This document shows positions 1 through 5,954 of a DNA stretch of 7,880 nt, piece by piece (positions within the stretch are counted from its first letter, which is position 1; every line of letters starts with the position of its first letter). The stretch lies in NCBI GenBank assembly GCA_021850375.1, contig JAJZLZ010000067.1, positions 1-7,880 of the forward strand. Reading direction: 5' to 3'. This stretch comes from Microcaldota archaeon (lineage in GTDB: Archaea > Micrarchaeota > Micrarchaeia > Micrarchaeales > Micrarchaeaceae). The notes under the pieces are model-generated. The model was not told where the DNA came from and did no database searches. It saw nothing but the letters and a program-made list of their open reading frames with translations. A program made the position numbers and the translations under genes.

Positions 1-330
1 ATTGACGCTAGGCTCCCCTGCCTTGGTCTTAAATACTGTGCCACTCACGCCTATAATGTCTCCAGGGTTTATTTTCTTTGCGCCATTAAACACATCTTCG
101 CCAAGCTTTGTGTATTCAAAATAGGCTTGTATCTTCCCTTCGCTATCTAATATGTCCAAAAACAACAGCTTTCCTGCTTTTCTAATGGCCATGACCCTTC
201 CGGCAACGCATACGATCTTGCCCTCATATTTTCCATAGTTGCCATGTATGTCGCTGGAGTGTTCCGTAACGTCATAGGAGTATGCCAGAGAGCTAATCTG
301 CTCTTTTAGTTCCTCTTTATTAGCATTCAT
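1..330 (-). CDS. lysS: Lysyl-tRNA synthetase, class II (N-terminal 110 residues, partial)
   Basis: The gene would charge tRNA-Lys with lysine in the cytoplasm. Only the N-terminal anticodon-binding part is present: the frame is open from ATG at 330 to the left edge with no stop. A short helical lead (residues 1-30) is followed by an OB-fold. Its landmarks fit class II LysRS: YGKYEGKIVCVAGRVMAIR at about 32-50, KLLFLDILDSEGKIQAYF at about 54-71, then KLGEDVF and GDIIGVSGTVFKTKAGE at about 90-106. The catalytic domain with motifs 1-3 lies outside the window. No Shine-Dalgarno sequence precedes the ATG. A TATA box about 70 bp upstream suggests it has its own promoter rather than being co-transcribed with the regulator upstream. 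AspRS and AsnRS also carry an N-terminal OB-fold, but the GTVFKTKAGE-type stretch is typical of LysRS. Confidence 0.9.
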   Translation of the reverse strand, partial: MNANKEELKEQISSLAYSYDVTEHSSDIHGNYGKYEGKIVCVAGRVMAIRKAGKLLFLDILDSEGKIQAYFEYTKLGEDVFNGAKKINPGDIIGVSGTVFKTKAGEPSVN

Positions 331-400
331 TTAAATCGATAAGATGAGTAAGTAAAACTATATTAGCTTTGTTATAAGCTAGTAGTAGCTACGCTGGCGC

Positions 401-408
401 TATATAAA
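401..408 (-). promoter_or_regulatory. Probable TATA box for lysS
   Basis: Read on the minus strand this is TTTATATA, the archaeal TATA consensus, inside the AT-rich run ATTATTTTTATATAG. Transcription would start near 378, giving a leader of about 48 nt before the lysS ATG at 330. The predicted start falls in a small inverted repeat, AGCTT-N6-AAGCT (365-380), which could be an operator or a leader hairpin. A weaker TATA-like sequence, TAATATAG (about 357-364), would give an almost leaderless transcript and is an alternative. Confidence 0.4.
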
Positions 409-431
409 AATAATTATATGAATTATGAGCG

Positions 432-458
432 TGCGTTAGCCCGTTGGGGCTAAACGCA
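432..458 (-). terminator. Hairpin just downstream of the winged-helix gene, possible terminator
   Basis: The arms TGCGTT-AGCCC and GGGCT-A-AACGCA pair around a four-base loop with a single bulged A, giving 11 base pairs. The hairpin begins 3 bases beyond the stop codon of the minus-strand gene at 462. Read on the minus strand it is followed about 15-30 bases later by a T-rich tract containing TTATTTTTATATA. That placement suits a 3'-end or terminator structure insulating lysS. The T-tract does not directly abut the stem, and archaeal termination relies mainly on U-tracts, so an mRNA-stabilising 3' hairpin is equally possible. Confidence 0.45.
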
Positions 459-461
459 ACG

Positions 462-1007
462 CTACTGTGGGGGTGATATAATTAGCGTGTCGGTTGCTAT
501 TGAGCTGAGCTTGTAGTACACCCTGTGCCCTAACTGATGTCTCTCTAGCAGGCCCTGCTTGTAGAGCCTGTTTAGTCTGGCTGATGCGGCATTTCTGCCA
601 CTATAACCCATCTCTTTCTTTACGTCGTCTGCACAGGCCATGTCCTTGAGCTGAATTACCTGTAGAATTCTCGCATCAAGGCCAGACACGGGTTGCACCT
701 TAGAAGGCTTATCTATCGCGGCTCGGTCATTCGCGCTTTGGTCGTCTTGCTCGTAATAATCTTCGCCAACCAGCTCGGTTTCAAGCCGAGTCAGGTTCTC
801 AGATATGCTCTTCAGTATCAAATTGTTTTTCCTGTTCTCTTCAACAACCATCTTTATTATTGAAAGAAGCCCGGAGCTGGTCTCATCGGCCTTCATCTTA
901 TTTGCGATAAGGCTTGTGACCTCTGATTCGACGGCGTTGCCCTTTATGCGTTGTATATCCTCACGCATATGTGCAATCTCCCTCTCCAGCTCCTTTTTAG
1001 AACGCAT
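462..1007 (-). CDS. Coiled-coil protein with C-terminal winged-helix DNA-binding domain
   Basis: This 181-residue protein is probably a transcriptional regulator. Residues 1-80 are rich in heptad-like Leu/Ile/Met and charged residues and should form helices or a coiled coil for dimerisation. Residues 82-105 are an acidic, polar linker. Residues 108-168 form a winged helix: a first helix around LDARILQVIQ, a helix-turn-helix around ADDVKKEMGYSGRNAASARL (recognition helix about 137-150), and a wing with ERHQLGHRVYYKLS. This pattern is of the ArsR/MarR type, but no family can be named. There are no metal-binding Cys clusters. It is monocistronic as far as visible, divergent from the KH-top6B pair, with its own TATA box and dyad sequences in the leader that suggest autoregulation. 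The start ATG at 1007 has no clear Shine-Dalgarno sequence (upstream GCAGTTGGTTTAG). Confidence 0.8.
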   Translation of the reverse strand: MRSKKELEREIAHMREDIQRIKGNAVESEVTSLIANKMKADETSSGLLSIIKMVVEENRKNNLILKSISENLTRLETELVGEDYYEQDDQSANDRAAIDKPSKVQPVSGLDARILQVIQLKDMACADDVKKEMGYSGRNAASARLNRLYKQGLLERHQLGHRVYYKLSSIATDTLIISPPQ

Positions 1008-1027
1008 CTAAACCAACTGCAATCAAG

Positions 1028-1055
1028 TCATGATTCCTGCACGGAAGAATCATGA
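1028..1055. promoter_or_regulatory. Perfect 9-bp inverted repeat, candidate operator
   Basis: TCATGATTC (1028-1036) and GAATCATGA (1047-1055) are perfect inverted copies separated by 10 bp, so the half-sites sit about two helical turns apart. More ATCA/GATT-like half-sites follow at 1055-1068. The element lies between the predicted transcription start (about 1065) and the ATG (1007) of the winged-helix gene, where a bound dimer would block transcription. It could also act as a leader RNA hairpin. Confidence 0.5.
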
Positions 1056-1087
1056 ATCAATCACGATTTAATTGTGTTATGAAAAGA

Positions 1088-1095
1088 TATATAAA
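1088..1095 (-). promoter_or_regulatory. TATA box for the winged-helix gene
   Basis: On the minus strand this reads TTTATATA, preceded by the A-rich GCAAAGC that could serve as a BRE. Transcription would start near 1065, leaving a leader of about 58 nt that holds the inverted repeat. On the plus strand the same box reads TATATAAA behind GAAAAGA, which is also BRE-like, so it may fire in both directions. Confidence 0.5.
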
Positions 1096-1106
1096 GCTTT
1101 GCTTTT

Positions 1107-1123
1107 TTGCGCATTATTGCGCA
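1107..1123. promoter_or_regulatory. Doubled TGCGCA element upstream of the TATA box
   Basis: TTGCGCA occurs twice with a 10-bp period (1107-1113 and 1117-1123). TGCGCA is itself palindromic, so the block is also the dyad TGCGCA-TTAT-TGCGCA. It lies about 42-58 bp upstream of the predicted start of the minus-strand transcript, just above the TATA/BRE, where archaeal activators often bind. No binding factor can be named. Confidence 0.35.
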
Positions 1124-1208
1124 CATTAACGGAACAATAGGAGGATAAGCAGCCATATTCATTTAATTACTTTAGCTGCACTGCTTTTTAATAATAATCA
1201 ACAAAACA

Positions 1209-1216
1209 ATATATAT
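1209..1216 (+). promoter_or_regulatory. TATA box for the KH protein-top6B operon
   Basis: ATATATAT follows the A-rich ACAAAAC, a plausible BRE. Transcription would start near 1238-1240, about 11-13 nt before the ATG at 1251. The leader is nearly absent and no Shine-Dalgarno sequence is present (upstream GAAAATAATTT), consistent with leaderless-type initiation. Confidence 0.5.
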
Positions 1217-1250
1217 CTATAGGCTACAACTACGGTATAGAAAATAATTT

Positions 1251-1787
1251 ATGGCGCTAATTATGGAACAACTCTACATACCAAAAGAGAGGCTTAAACT
1301 TCTTAAGGCAAATCCGTCAATGCTAAATGAGATAACCCGCGCGTGCAAAGCGCAGATAAGCATAATAGACGACGAGGTCTTGGAAATAGACGGAAGCGCT
1401 TTTGAGGAGTTCATTTCAAAGAACGTGCTTTTTGCATATGGCAGAGGCTTTGACATCAAGATCGCGCTTTTGCTCAATAGCCAGGATTATTACTTCAAGG
1501 CAATTGATATCAAACTAATAGAGCGCAACAAGCAGCGCATAAGGCAGATAAAGGCGCGCATAATAGGAGAGGGCGGAAGGACTAAAAGATACATAGAGCA
1601 GGTGAGCGGCGCGCACATTAGCATATACGGCGATAGCGTAGCCGTAATAGGGAAGATAGACGCCCTCTACGAGGCGGAGACCGCGATAAACACGATAATT
1701 GAAGGCGGTACGCACAGACTTGCTTATCTTAAAATGGAGGCGGCGCATAGGAAGAACCGTAATGCGGCCACCTCCGCAAGGTTTTAA
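1251..1787 (+). CDS. Archaeal Dim2/Pno1-like KH-domain ribosome biogenesis protein
   Basis: This 178-residue protein is the archaeal counterpart of eukaryotic Dim2/Pno1, which binds the 3' end of small-subunit rRNA during ribosome maturation. The C-terminal KH domain is canonical: ARIIGEGGRTKRYIEQVSG at about 102-120, with the RNA-gripping GEGG loop, then AHISIYGDSVAVIG. The linker FAYGRGFDIKIALLL at about 61-75 is a family hallmark. The N-terminal KH domain starts well (YIPKERL, 9-15), but the GxxG loop expected next is replaced by KANPSM. The family's usual acidic N-terminal extension is missing. ATG 1251 fits the TATA spacing; ATG 1263 is an in-frame alternative. Top6B follows after 30 bp, an ancestral archaeal linkage, though RIO1 and eIF1A, often upstream, are absent. 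Confidence 0.9.
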   Translation: MALIMEQLYIPKERLKLLKANPSMLNEITRACKAQISIIDDEVLEIDGSAFEEFISKNVLFAYGRGFDIKIALLLNSQDYYFKAIDIKLIERNKQRIRQIKARIIGEGGRTKRYIEQVSGAHISIYGDSVAVIGKIDALYEAETAINTIIEGGTHRLAYLKMEAAHRKNRNAATSARF

Positions 1788-1817
1788 GTTATTATATGCG
1801 CTATGATGTGGATTTAG

Positions 1818-3416
1818 ATGGCCGAGAGAAAAGCAGATGAGATATTTAAGGAATTTAAAGAGCACTCCATAGCGGAGTTTTTCAAGAAGAACAGACAGAT
1901 GCTCGGATACTCCGGCAAGGTGCGCTCGCTTGTAACGATAGTCCATGAATACGTAACAAACAGCCTTGATGCATGCGAAGAGGCGGGCATACTGCCAAGC
2001 ATAAAGGTTTCAATAAAAGCAGAGGAATCCGAAGAAAAATACAGGATAATAATAGAAGATAATGGTCCAGGAATACCAAAAGCATATGTAGGCAAGGCGC
2101 TAGCAACCATTCTCGCGGGAACAAAATTCAACAGGTACGTACAGCAGAGGGGGCAGCAGGGCATAGGAGCAGCAGGATGCACGCTCTATGCGCAGATAAC
2201 TACGGGAAAACCTATACATGTTGCATCATGGACAGGAACAGGAGACGGATTTGAATGCGACATTTCTATTGATACTGTAAAAAACAGACCAGTCACAAAC
2301 AATGTAATGGATTTTAAATCACAAGGCAGAGGGCTGCGCATCGAGGGAGTGTTTGGAGATTTGAAATACGAAAACAGCGAGCACGGCGCGCTTGAATATC
2401 TAAAACGTACCGCCCTGTCAAATCCCCACGCTGAGATTATATTTGTAGGGCCTGATAATACAGAGTCCATATTCCCGCGAAGCACCGATATAATGCCAAC
2501 CAGGCCCGCACCGACAAAACCCCATCCTTTGGGTTTATCAGTAAATGATTTATTGGAGTTTGCGCATCTAAGCAAAAACACGTCTATCTCTGAATTTTTG
2601 CTAGAAACATTTTCCAGGGTCTCTCAAAACAAGGTGAACGAGATTCGCGATGCCGCAAATGATGTCGACTTTAAAAAACAGCCTAAGGAAATGAGCTGGA
2701 TTGACGCCGAGAAGATAATAAAAGCTCTGAAAGATATAAAATGGATATCGCCTGAGAGCACCAATATACGTCCTATCGGGGAGGAACAAATACGCAAGGC
2801 GATGCAAAATATATTTATGCCCGAATTCATGCACGTAATAGAGAGAAAGCCCAGAATCTTTAGGGGAGGAATACCCTTTGTTGTCGAATCCGCGGTCTCA
2901 TATGGCGGTGGGTCTGGTAAAAAGACAGATGAGGGGTATTCGGGCACAATAATGAGGTTTGCAAATAGGGTGCCGCTGCTATTTGATAGCGGAACATGTG
3001 CTATAAGCTATGCAATAAAGGGCATGGACTGGAAGAGATATAACCTTGATATAGAAAAAGACCCGGTCAGCATATTCGTAAACGTATCCTCGCCCCACAT
3101 ACCATACTCTGGCGTTGGCAAGGAGTCTATAGCGCAGGAGGATGACATAATAGACGAGATAAAGCTCGCAGTTATGGAGGCATCTAGAGGCGTGCAGCGC
3201 TATGTCAGCGGCAAGATGAATCTTGAGCACGAGGCAAACAGGTATGAAATAATAATGCGCTATGCAAAGCAGCTATCGCGCGACCTCTCGAGCCTTACCG
3301 GAAAAGACCAGGAGAGAATAGAGGGCGAAATAGAATCGCTTGTGGAATCTAAATTCCCCAAGCTAAAGAAAAAACCGGAGGAAAATTCTACGCAGCTTGA
3401 GGGTTTGGAAAAATAG
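1818..3416 (+). CDS. top6B: DNA topoisomerase VI subunit B (ATPase subunit)
   Basis: Subunit B is the ATP-operated clamp of the type IIB topoisomerase that relaxes and decatenates DNA together with the cleaving subunit A (A2B2). At 532 residues it is full length. The GHKL ATPase fold is intact: N-box HEYVTNSLDA with catalytic Glu44 and Mg-binding Asn48, DNGPGIP at 81-87, and the lid GQQGIGAAG at 112-120. The H2TH segment covers roughly 230-306. The transducer domain holds WKRY (405-408) and a GVGKESIA loop whose Lys435 is the likely switch lysine. The last 20 residues are a Lys/Glu-rich tail. It follows the KH gene after 30 bp and is probably co-transcribed. No Shine-Dalgarno sequence is evident, and an in-frame stop 3 bp upstream fixes ATG 1818 as the start. 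No top6A follows; the next gene is convergent. Confidence 0.97.
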   Translation: MAERKADEIFKEFKEHSIAEFFKKNRQMLGYSGKVRSLVTIVHEYVTNSLDACEEAGILPSIKVSIKAEESEEKYRIIIEDNGPGIPKAYVGKALATILAGTKFNRYVQQRGQQGIGAAGCTLYAQITTGKPIHVASWTGTGDGFECDISIDTVKNRPVTNNVMDFKSQGRGLRIEGVFGDLKYENSEHGALEYLKRTALSNPHAEIIFVGPDNTESIFPRSTDIMPTRPAPTKPHPLGLSVNDLLEFAHLSKNTSISEFLLETFSRVSQNKVNEIRDAANDVDFKKQPKEMSWIDAEKIIKALKDIKWISPESTNIRPIGEEQIRKAMQNIFMPEFMHVIERKPRIFRGGIPFVVESAVSYGGGSGKKTDEGYSGTIMRFANRVPLLFDSGTCAISYAIKGMDWKRYNLDIEKDPVSIFVNVSSPHIPYSGVGKESIAQEDDIIDEIKLAVMEASRGVQRYVSGKMNLEHEANRYEIIMRYAKQLSRDLSSLTGKDQERIEGEIESLVESKFPKLKKKPEENSTQLEGLEK

Positions 3417-3431
3417 TCTTCTTTAGCTTGG
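3358..3431. repeat. 13-bp perfect inverted repeat across the convergent gene junction
   Basis: CCAAGCTAAAGAA (3358-3370) and TTCTTTAGCTTGG (3419-3431) are exact inverted copies separated by 48 bp. The left arm encodes part of FPKLKK in the top6B tail. The right arm overlaps the last two codons and stop (Pro-Ser-TAA) of the 791-residue gene on the other strand. As RNA, either transcript could fold it into a long-loop hairpin around the top6B stop, so it may be a shared 3'-end element. It could also mark a small inverted duplication that supplied the end of the 791-residue gene. Confidence 0.7.
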
Positions 3432-5798
3432 CACCGAATCGAAATTGTCCGCATCTACAAGTACGACATAATCTGCGCTTATATACATTTTAAGCTCCTG
3501 CGCCTGATTTGTCGGAGTCAAAAAGAGCTTTGATTTAAAAGCCTCGAGCTCAAAAGAGTTCAAGAATACAAGATATGTCTTTGACCCATTATAGATGGGC
3601 ACGTTCATAAACTTGCTAGTTTTCGAGTATATTATTATGTAGCGCGTATCTCCGTGCACCCTTGCGACTATGTCCGCCTCCTCGCTTTGGTCTAAGTCCG
3701 TAAACGTATAATTGTGGGTTACAAAATACATCCTTAGCTTCTTGAATGTCGCAAGATAGGTCATGTCATGTCCGCTTGCATCTATCCAGGATTTTGGCAT
3801 ATACAAATTATCCGCAGATATAACGTATCCACCAACAACCATAGTATCCAATATGCGCTCTATGTTTGCGTATGTGAGTTCGACTGGTATATTTGAGTAT
3901 TTTATGTTCAATGCTATTGCCGCTTTAACTTCCGCCTTTGAGAGCGGCATGAACCTCCAATGATAATTTGAATTGAGCTTGCCAAACACCTCTTCAACTT
4001 CTGATGCCTTTAGCTTTATGTTTATTTTCTTTCCTATCTGCATCGAAGGTACATCGATGTAAAATTCATCGCGCATCGGGGCTTTGACAAAGAGTATCAT
4101 GATTGCAACTATTAAGCCTGCTATGCCTGCCTCAGCATATTCGGGATTTACCTCAAATGGCAGCGGAGTGTAGGTGAATCCGTAATTAAAGTTCTCTGAG
4201 AGCATTGATACATTAAATAATAATAATCCAGTCAAAGATGGGGATCCTGATGGGAGCTGATAGTATAGCTCCCCATTATCCAATTTACCTTTTTGAGGAT
4301 ACGCCCCGTTTACTGTTATTGTATAGTTTATGCCGTTGAGTGGAGTATTTTGGGATATTACGACAAATACATAACGGTCCACAGAAAAGTTTGCGGCAGT
4401 TGCGCGTATTAGAATTGGGGATATGGTAAATAGACCACTTGCAAGCACCGCGCTGTTATTGAAGCTCTTTAACAAAACAATATAGTTGCCGGGCCCGAGA
4501 GTAAGATTTCTATCGATTACAAACGGGGCAGAACCGCTCGAGAAGTTTGAAAATGTTGTTACGTTTGATGACTCGGATACAAGAGACATATTCTGGTCGT
4601 ATACATATAGGAATGTAGAAAGCTTGACCGGATTTATTGGCTTATTTGTTATATTAAATACAAAACGCATGTAATTAGGACCTGGTATGAATGTTGAAGG
4701 CATTGCTACGGTCCCATTTGAGGAAAAATCAGGCCGCTGATATATGTAATCATATGCAGTACTATTAGCATTGTAGGAGGATACGCCAATTGCTACTACG
4801 CGCATATATCCCGTGTCTATAGTAGAAGTTGCATTCTGCGCATATAATATCGGGGTTCTATCCTCTATAACCCCTAACGAGCCATAGTGTCCGCTTATGC
4901 CATTTGAAGGTATTGCAGCATATGACGCCCCTTGGGCATATGTAGGCAGCCAAAATAGCTCTGCTATCGCGCGCGCGATGTCTTTTCCGGCATATGAGGG
5001 GTTCTTCCACGATTGAAGTGTATTTGGAAACACCACAATCGAGCCATTTCCAATATTTTCATATGACAAATAGCCATAGTTTGTTCCGTTTAGCAGCGTA
5101 AATGTACTTCTATTAAAGTAAAAACCGTACGAATTGCCTAAATTATGGGGATTTGTCCCATACAGATATGGCGGAAGCTGTGAAACAAGCTCCTGTGTTG
5201 AAGATGCCCCAACAACAAATTCTGTGGAAAAATTCTGCCCGACATATATTATGCTTGTGTGTTTTGAGATAAGCTGGCTCATAAGCTGGGCATTATTTGA
5301 AGTGAAATTTATCGGCAAAAGCCCGTTTAATATAACAAGTATCGAGTCGTTTGGGATCCTGTTTAGATCGGGTATGCTTATCTGTGAAATGTTACCGTAT
5401 ATGCTGTTTAGATTATAATTTGCAATCGAGCTTTTGAATGCATCATACACTGCAGTAGCGTTCCCGCACTGATAGCAGGCATTTGTATAGTTTAGAACAT
5501 AGATATGCTGCGGGGGCCTGGATTTGTATACGCTCGCATTTATTAATATTTCAGTGGCATTCGATGATGCGTAGTTTATGCTTATGTATGGTTGTAGGTA
5601 GTTTGCATAATTATATGAAAGAGCCTGTTCATACCCTACGGATACGGCAAGGTGCACATGAGATGCATTAGAAGAGGCTTGCTGCCTATTGCTGTTGTGT
5701 ATGGTGATGTATAAATATCCTATTAGTCCCCCGAATATCAATACTAGAATTGCAACCGTTAATACTACTACCATCTTTACGCTAATGCCATTTGCCAT
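3423..5798 (-). CDS. Large surface glycoprotein-like membrane protein with cytoplasmic winged-helix tail
   Basis: I do not recognise a named family for this 791-residue protein. A signal-anchor helix lies at about 8-32. An ectodomain (33-552) carries about 24 N-X-S/T sequons, so heavy N-glycosylation is likely. Residues about 95-285 alternate strands and helices (SILVILNGLLP, SIIYVGQNFS, GNGSIVVFPNT, ARAIAELFWLP), resembling a glutamine-amidotransferase-like (ThuA/DUF4350-type) fold, and contain a CxxC (108-111). Two Ig-like beta-sandwich regions follow (about 375-460, 463-550). A second membrane helix spans about 553-572, then KAPMRDE and a 217-residue cytoplasmic part with a winged-helix-like segment (about 618-670) and an alpha/beta end domain. 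Both termini would be cytoplasmic. The start is fixed by a TGATG overlap with the 50-residue gene upstream, preceded by GGTGG. Roles such as sensor, adhesin or envelope scaffold are inference. Confidence 0.85.
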   Translation of the reverse strand: MANGISVKMVVVLTVAILVLIFGGLIGYLYITIHNSNRQQASSNASHVHLAVSVGYEQALSYNYANYLQPYISINYASSNATEILINASVYKSRPPQHIYVLNYTNACYQCGNATAVYDAFKSSIANYNLNSIYGNISQISIPDLNRIPNDSILVILNGLLPINFTSNNAQLMSQLISKHTSIIYVGQNFSTEFVVGASSTQELVSQLPPYLYGTNPHNLGNSYGFYFNRSTFTLLNGTNYGYLSYENIGNGSIVVFPNTLQSWKNPSYAGKDIARAIAELFWLPTYAQGASYAAIPSNGISGHYGSLGVIEDRTPILYAQNATSTIDTGYMRVVAIGVSSYNANSTAYDYIYQRPDFSSNGTVAMPSTFIPGPNYMRFVFNITNKPINPVKLSTFLYVYDQNMSLVSESSNVTTFSNFSSGSAPFVIDRNLTLGPGNYIVLLKSFNNSAVLASGLFTISPILIRATAANFSVDRYVFVVISQNTPLNGINYTITVNGAYPQKGKLDNGELYYQLPSGSPSLTGLLLFNVSMLSENFNYGFTYTPLPFEVNPEYAEAGIAGLIVAIMILFVKAPMRDEFYIDVPSMQIGKKINIKLKASEVEEVFGKLNSNYHWRFMPLSKAEVKAAIALNIKYSNIPVELTYANIERILDTMVVGGYVISADNLYMPKSWIDASGHDMTYLATFKKLRMYFVTHNYTFTDLDQSEEADIVARVHGDTRYIIIYSKTSKFMNVPIYNGSKTYLVFLNSFELEAFKSKLFLTPTNQAQELKMYISADYVVLVDADNFDSVPS

Positions 5799-5950
5799 CA
5801 GACGCCACCATTGGTTTTGCCTGATTTTCCGCTAAATATTTTGATAAACAGCTTTGTTAATACATTTGTTTTTTCCGTGCTGTTTTTAAGTAAATTGTAT
5901 ACCTTTAAGTATCTAAAATGCTTATTTACCCTTATTTTATATGTAGCCAT
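5798..5950 (-). CDS. 50-residue highly basic small protein
   Basis: This short ORF fills the gap between two operon genes. It starts with ATG at 5950, 4 bases after the TAA of the 244-residue gene, and its TGA overlaps the ATG of the 791-residue gene (TGATG). Both tight junctions and the otherwise unexplained 156-bp gap argue that it is real. The product has 9 Lys and 2 Arg against a single Glu. A mixed basic and hydrophobic stretch (HFRYLKVYNLLKN, then NVLTKLFIKIF, about 11-39) could form amphipathic helices, followed by a Gly/Lys-rich tail (GKSGKTNGG). It could bind the membrane, nucleic acid or the cytoplasmic part of its neighbour. There is no classical transmembrane helix and no recognisable family. 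AAGGGATAA upstream is a weak Shine-Dalgarno sequence. Confidence 0.7.
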   Translation of the reverse strand: MATYKIRVNKHFRYLKVYNLLKNSTEKTNVLTKLFIKIFSGKSGKTNGGV

Positions 5951-5954
5951 AAAA

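Larger units (their letters stand above)
1008..1250. other. Divergent intergenic regulatory region, no gene seen
   Basis: This 243-bp spacer separates the minus-strand winged-helix gene from the plus-strand KH gene. I find no convincing ORF or tRNA. It contains a TATA box for each side (1088-1095 minus, 1209-1216 plus), a 9-bp inverted repeat (1028-1055) and a doubled TGCGCA motif (1107-1123). An AT-rich stretch (about 1160-1220) lies before the KH gene. A weak hairpin pairs AAGCAG (1147-1152) with CTGCTT (1181-1186) and runs into TTTTTAATAATAAT. Confidence 0.6.

Noticed and set aside
1139..1144. AGGAGG, a perfect Shine-Dalgarno-like sequence in the intergenic region
   Set aside because: No ATG, GTG or TTG follows at a useful distance. 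The only candidate, ATA at 1155, gives a two-codon continuation before TAA.
1118..1195. Possible short plus-strand RNA from the bidirectional TATA at 1088-1095 ending at the CTGCTTTTT hairpin
   Set aside because: The stem is only 6 bp with a 28-nt loop and there is no recognisable RNA fold, so the evidence is too weak for an ncRNA call.
1515..1946. 143-residue minus-strand ORF opposite the KH gene and start of top6B
   Set aside because: It is antisense to two well-identified genes, spans their junction, and its Tyr/Leu-rich composition reads as a shadow of their codons.
3423..3470. VVLVDADNF at the end of the 791-residue protein, resembling the first strand of a NYN/LabA ribonuclease domain
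   Set aside because: The protein stops 5 residues later, so no such domain can follow, and no downstream remnant is visible because top6B lies there. It is more likely the last strand of the C-terminal domain.
4486..5671. Several plus-strand ORFs of 62-94 residues inside the 791-residue gene
   Set aside because: They lie opposite a long coherent coding frame with membrane segments and sequons, and none shows a domain or ribosome binding site.
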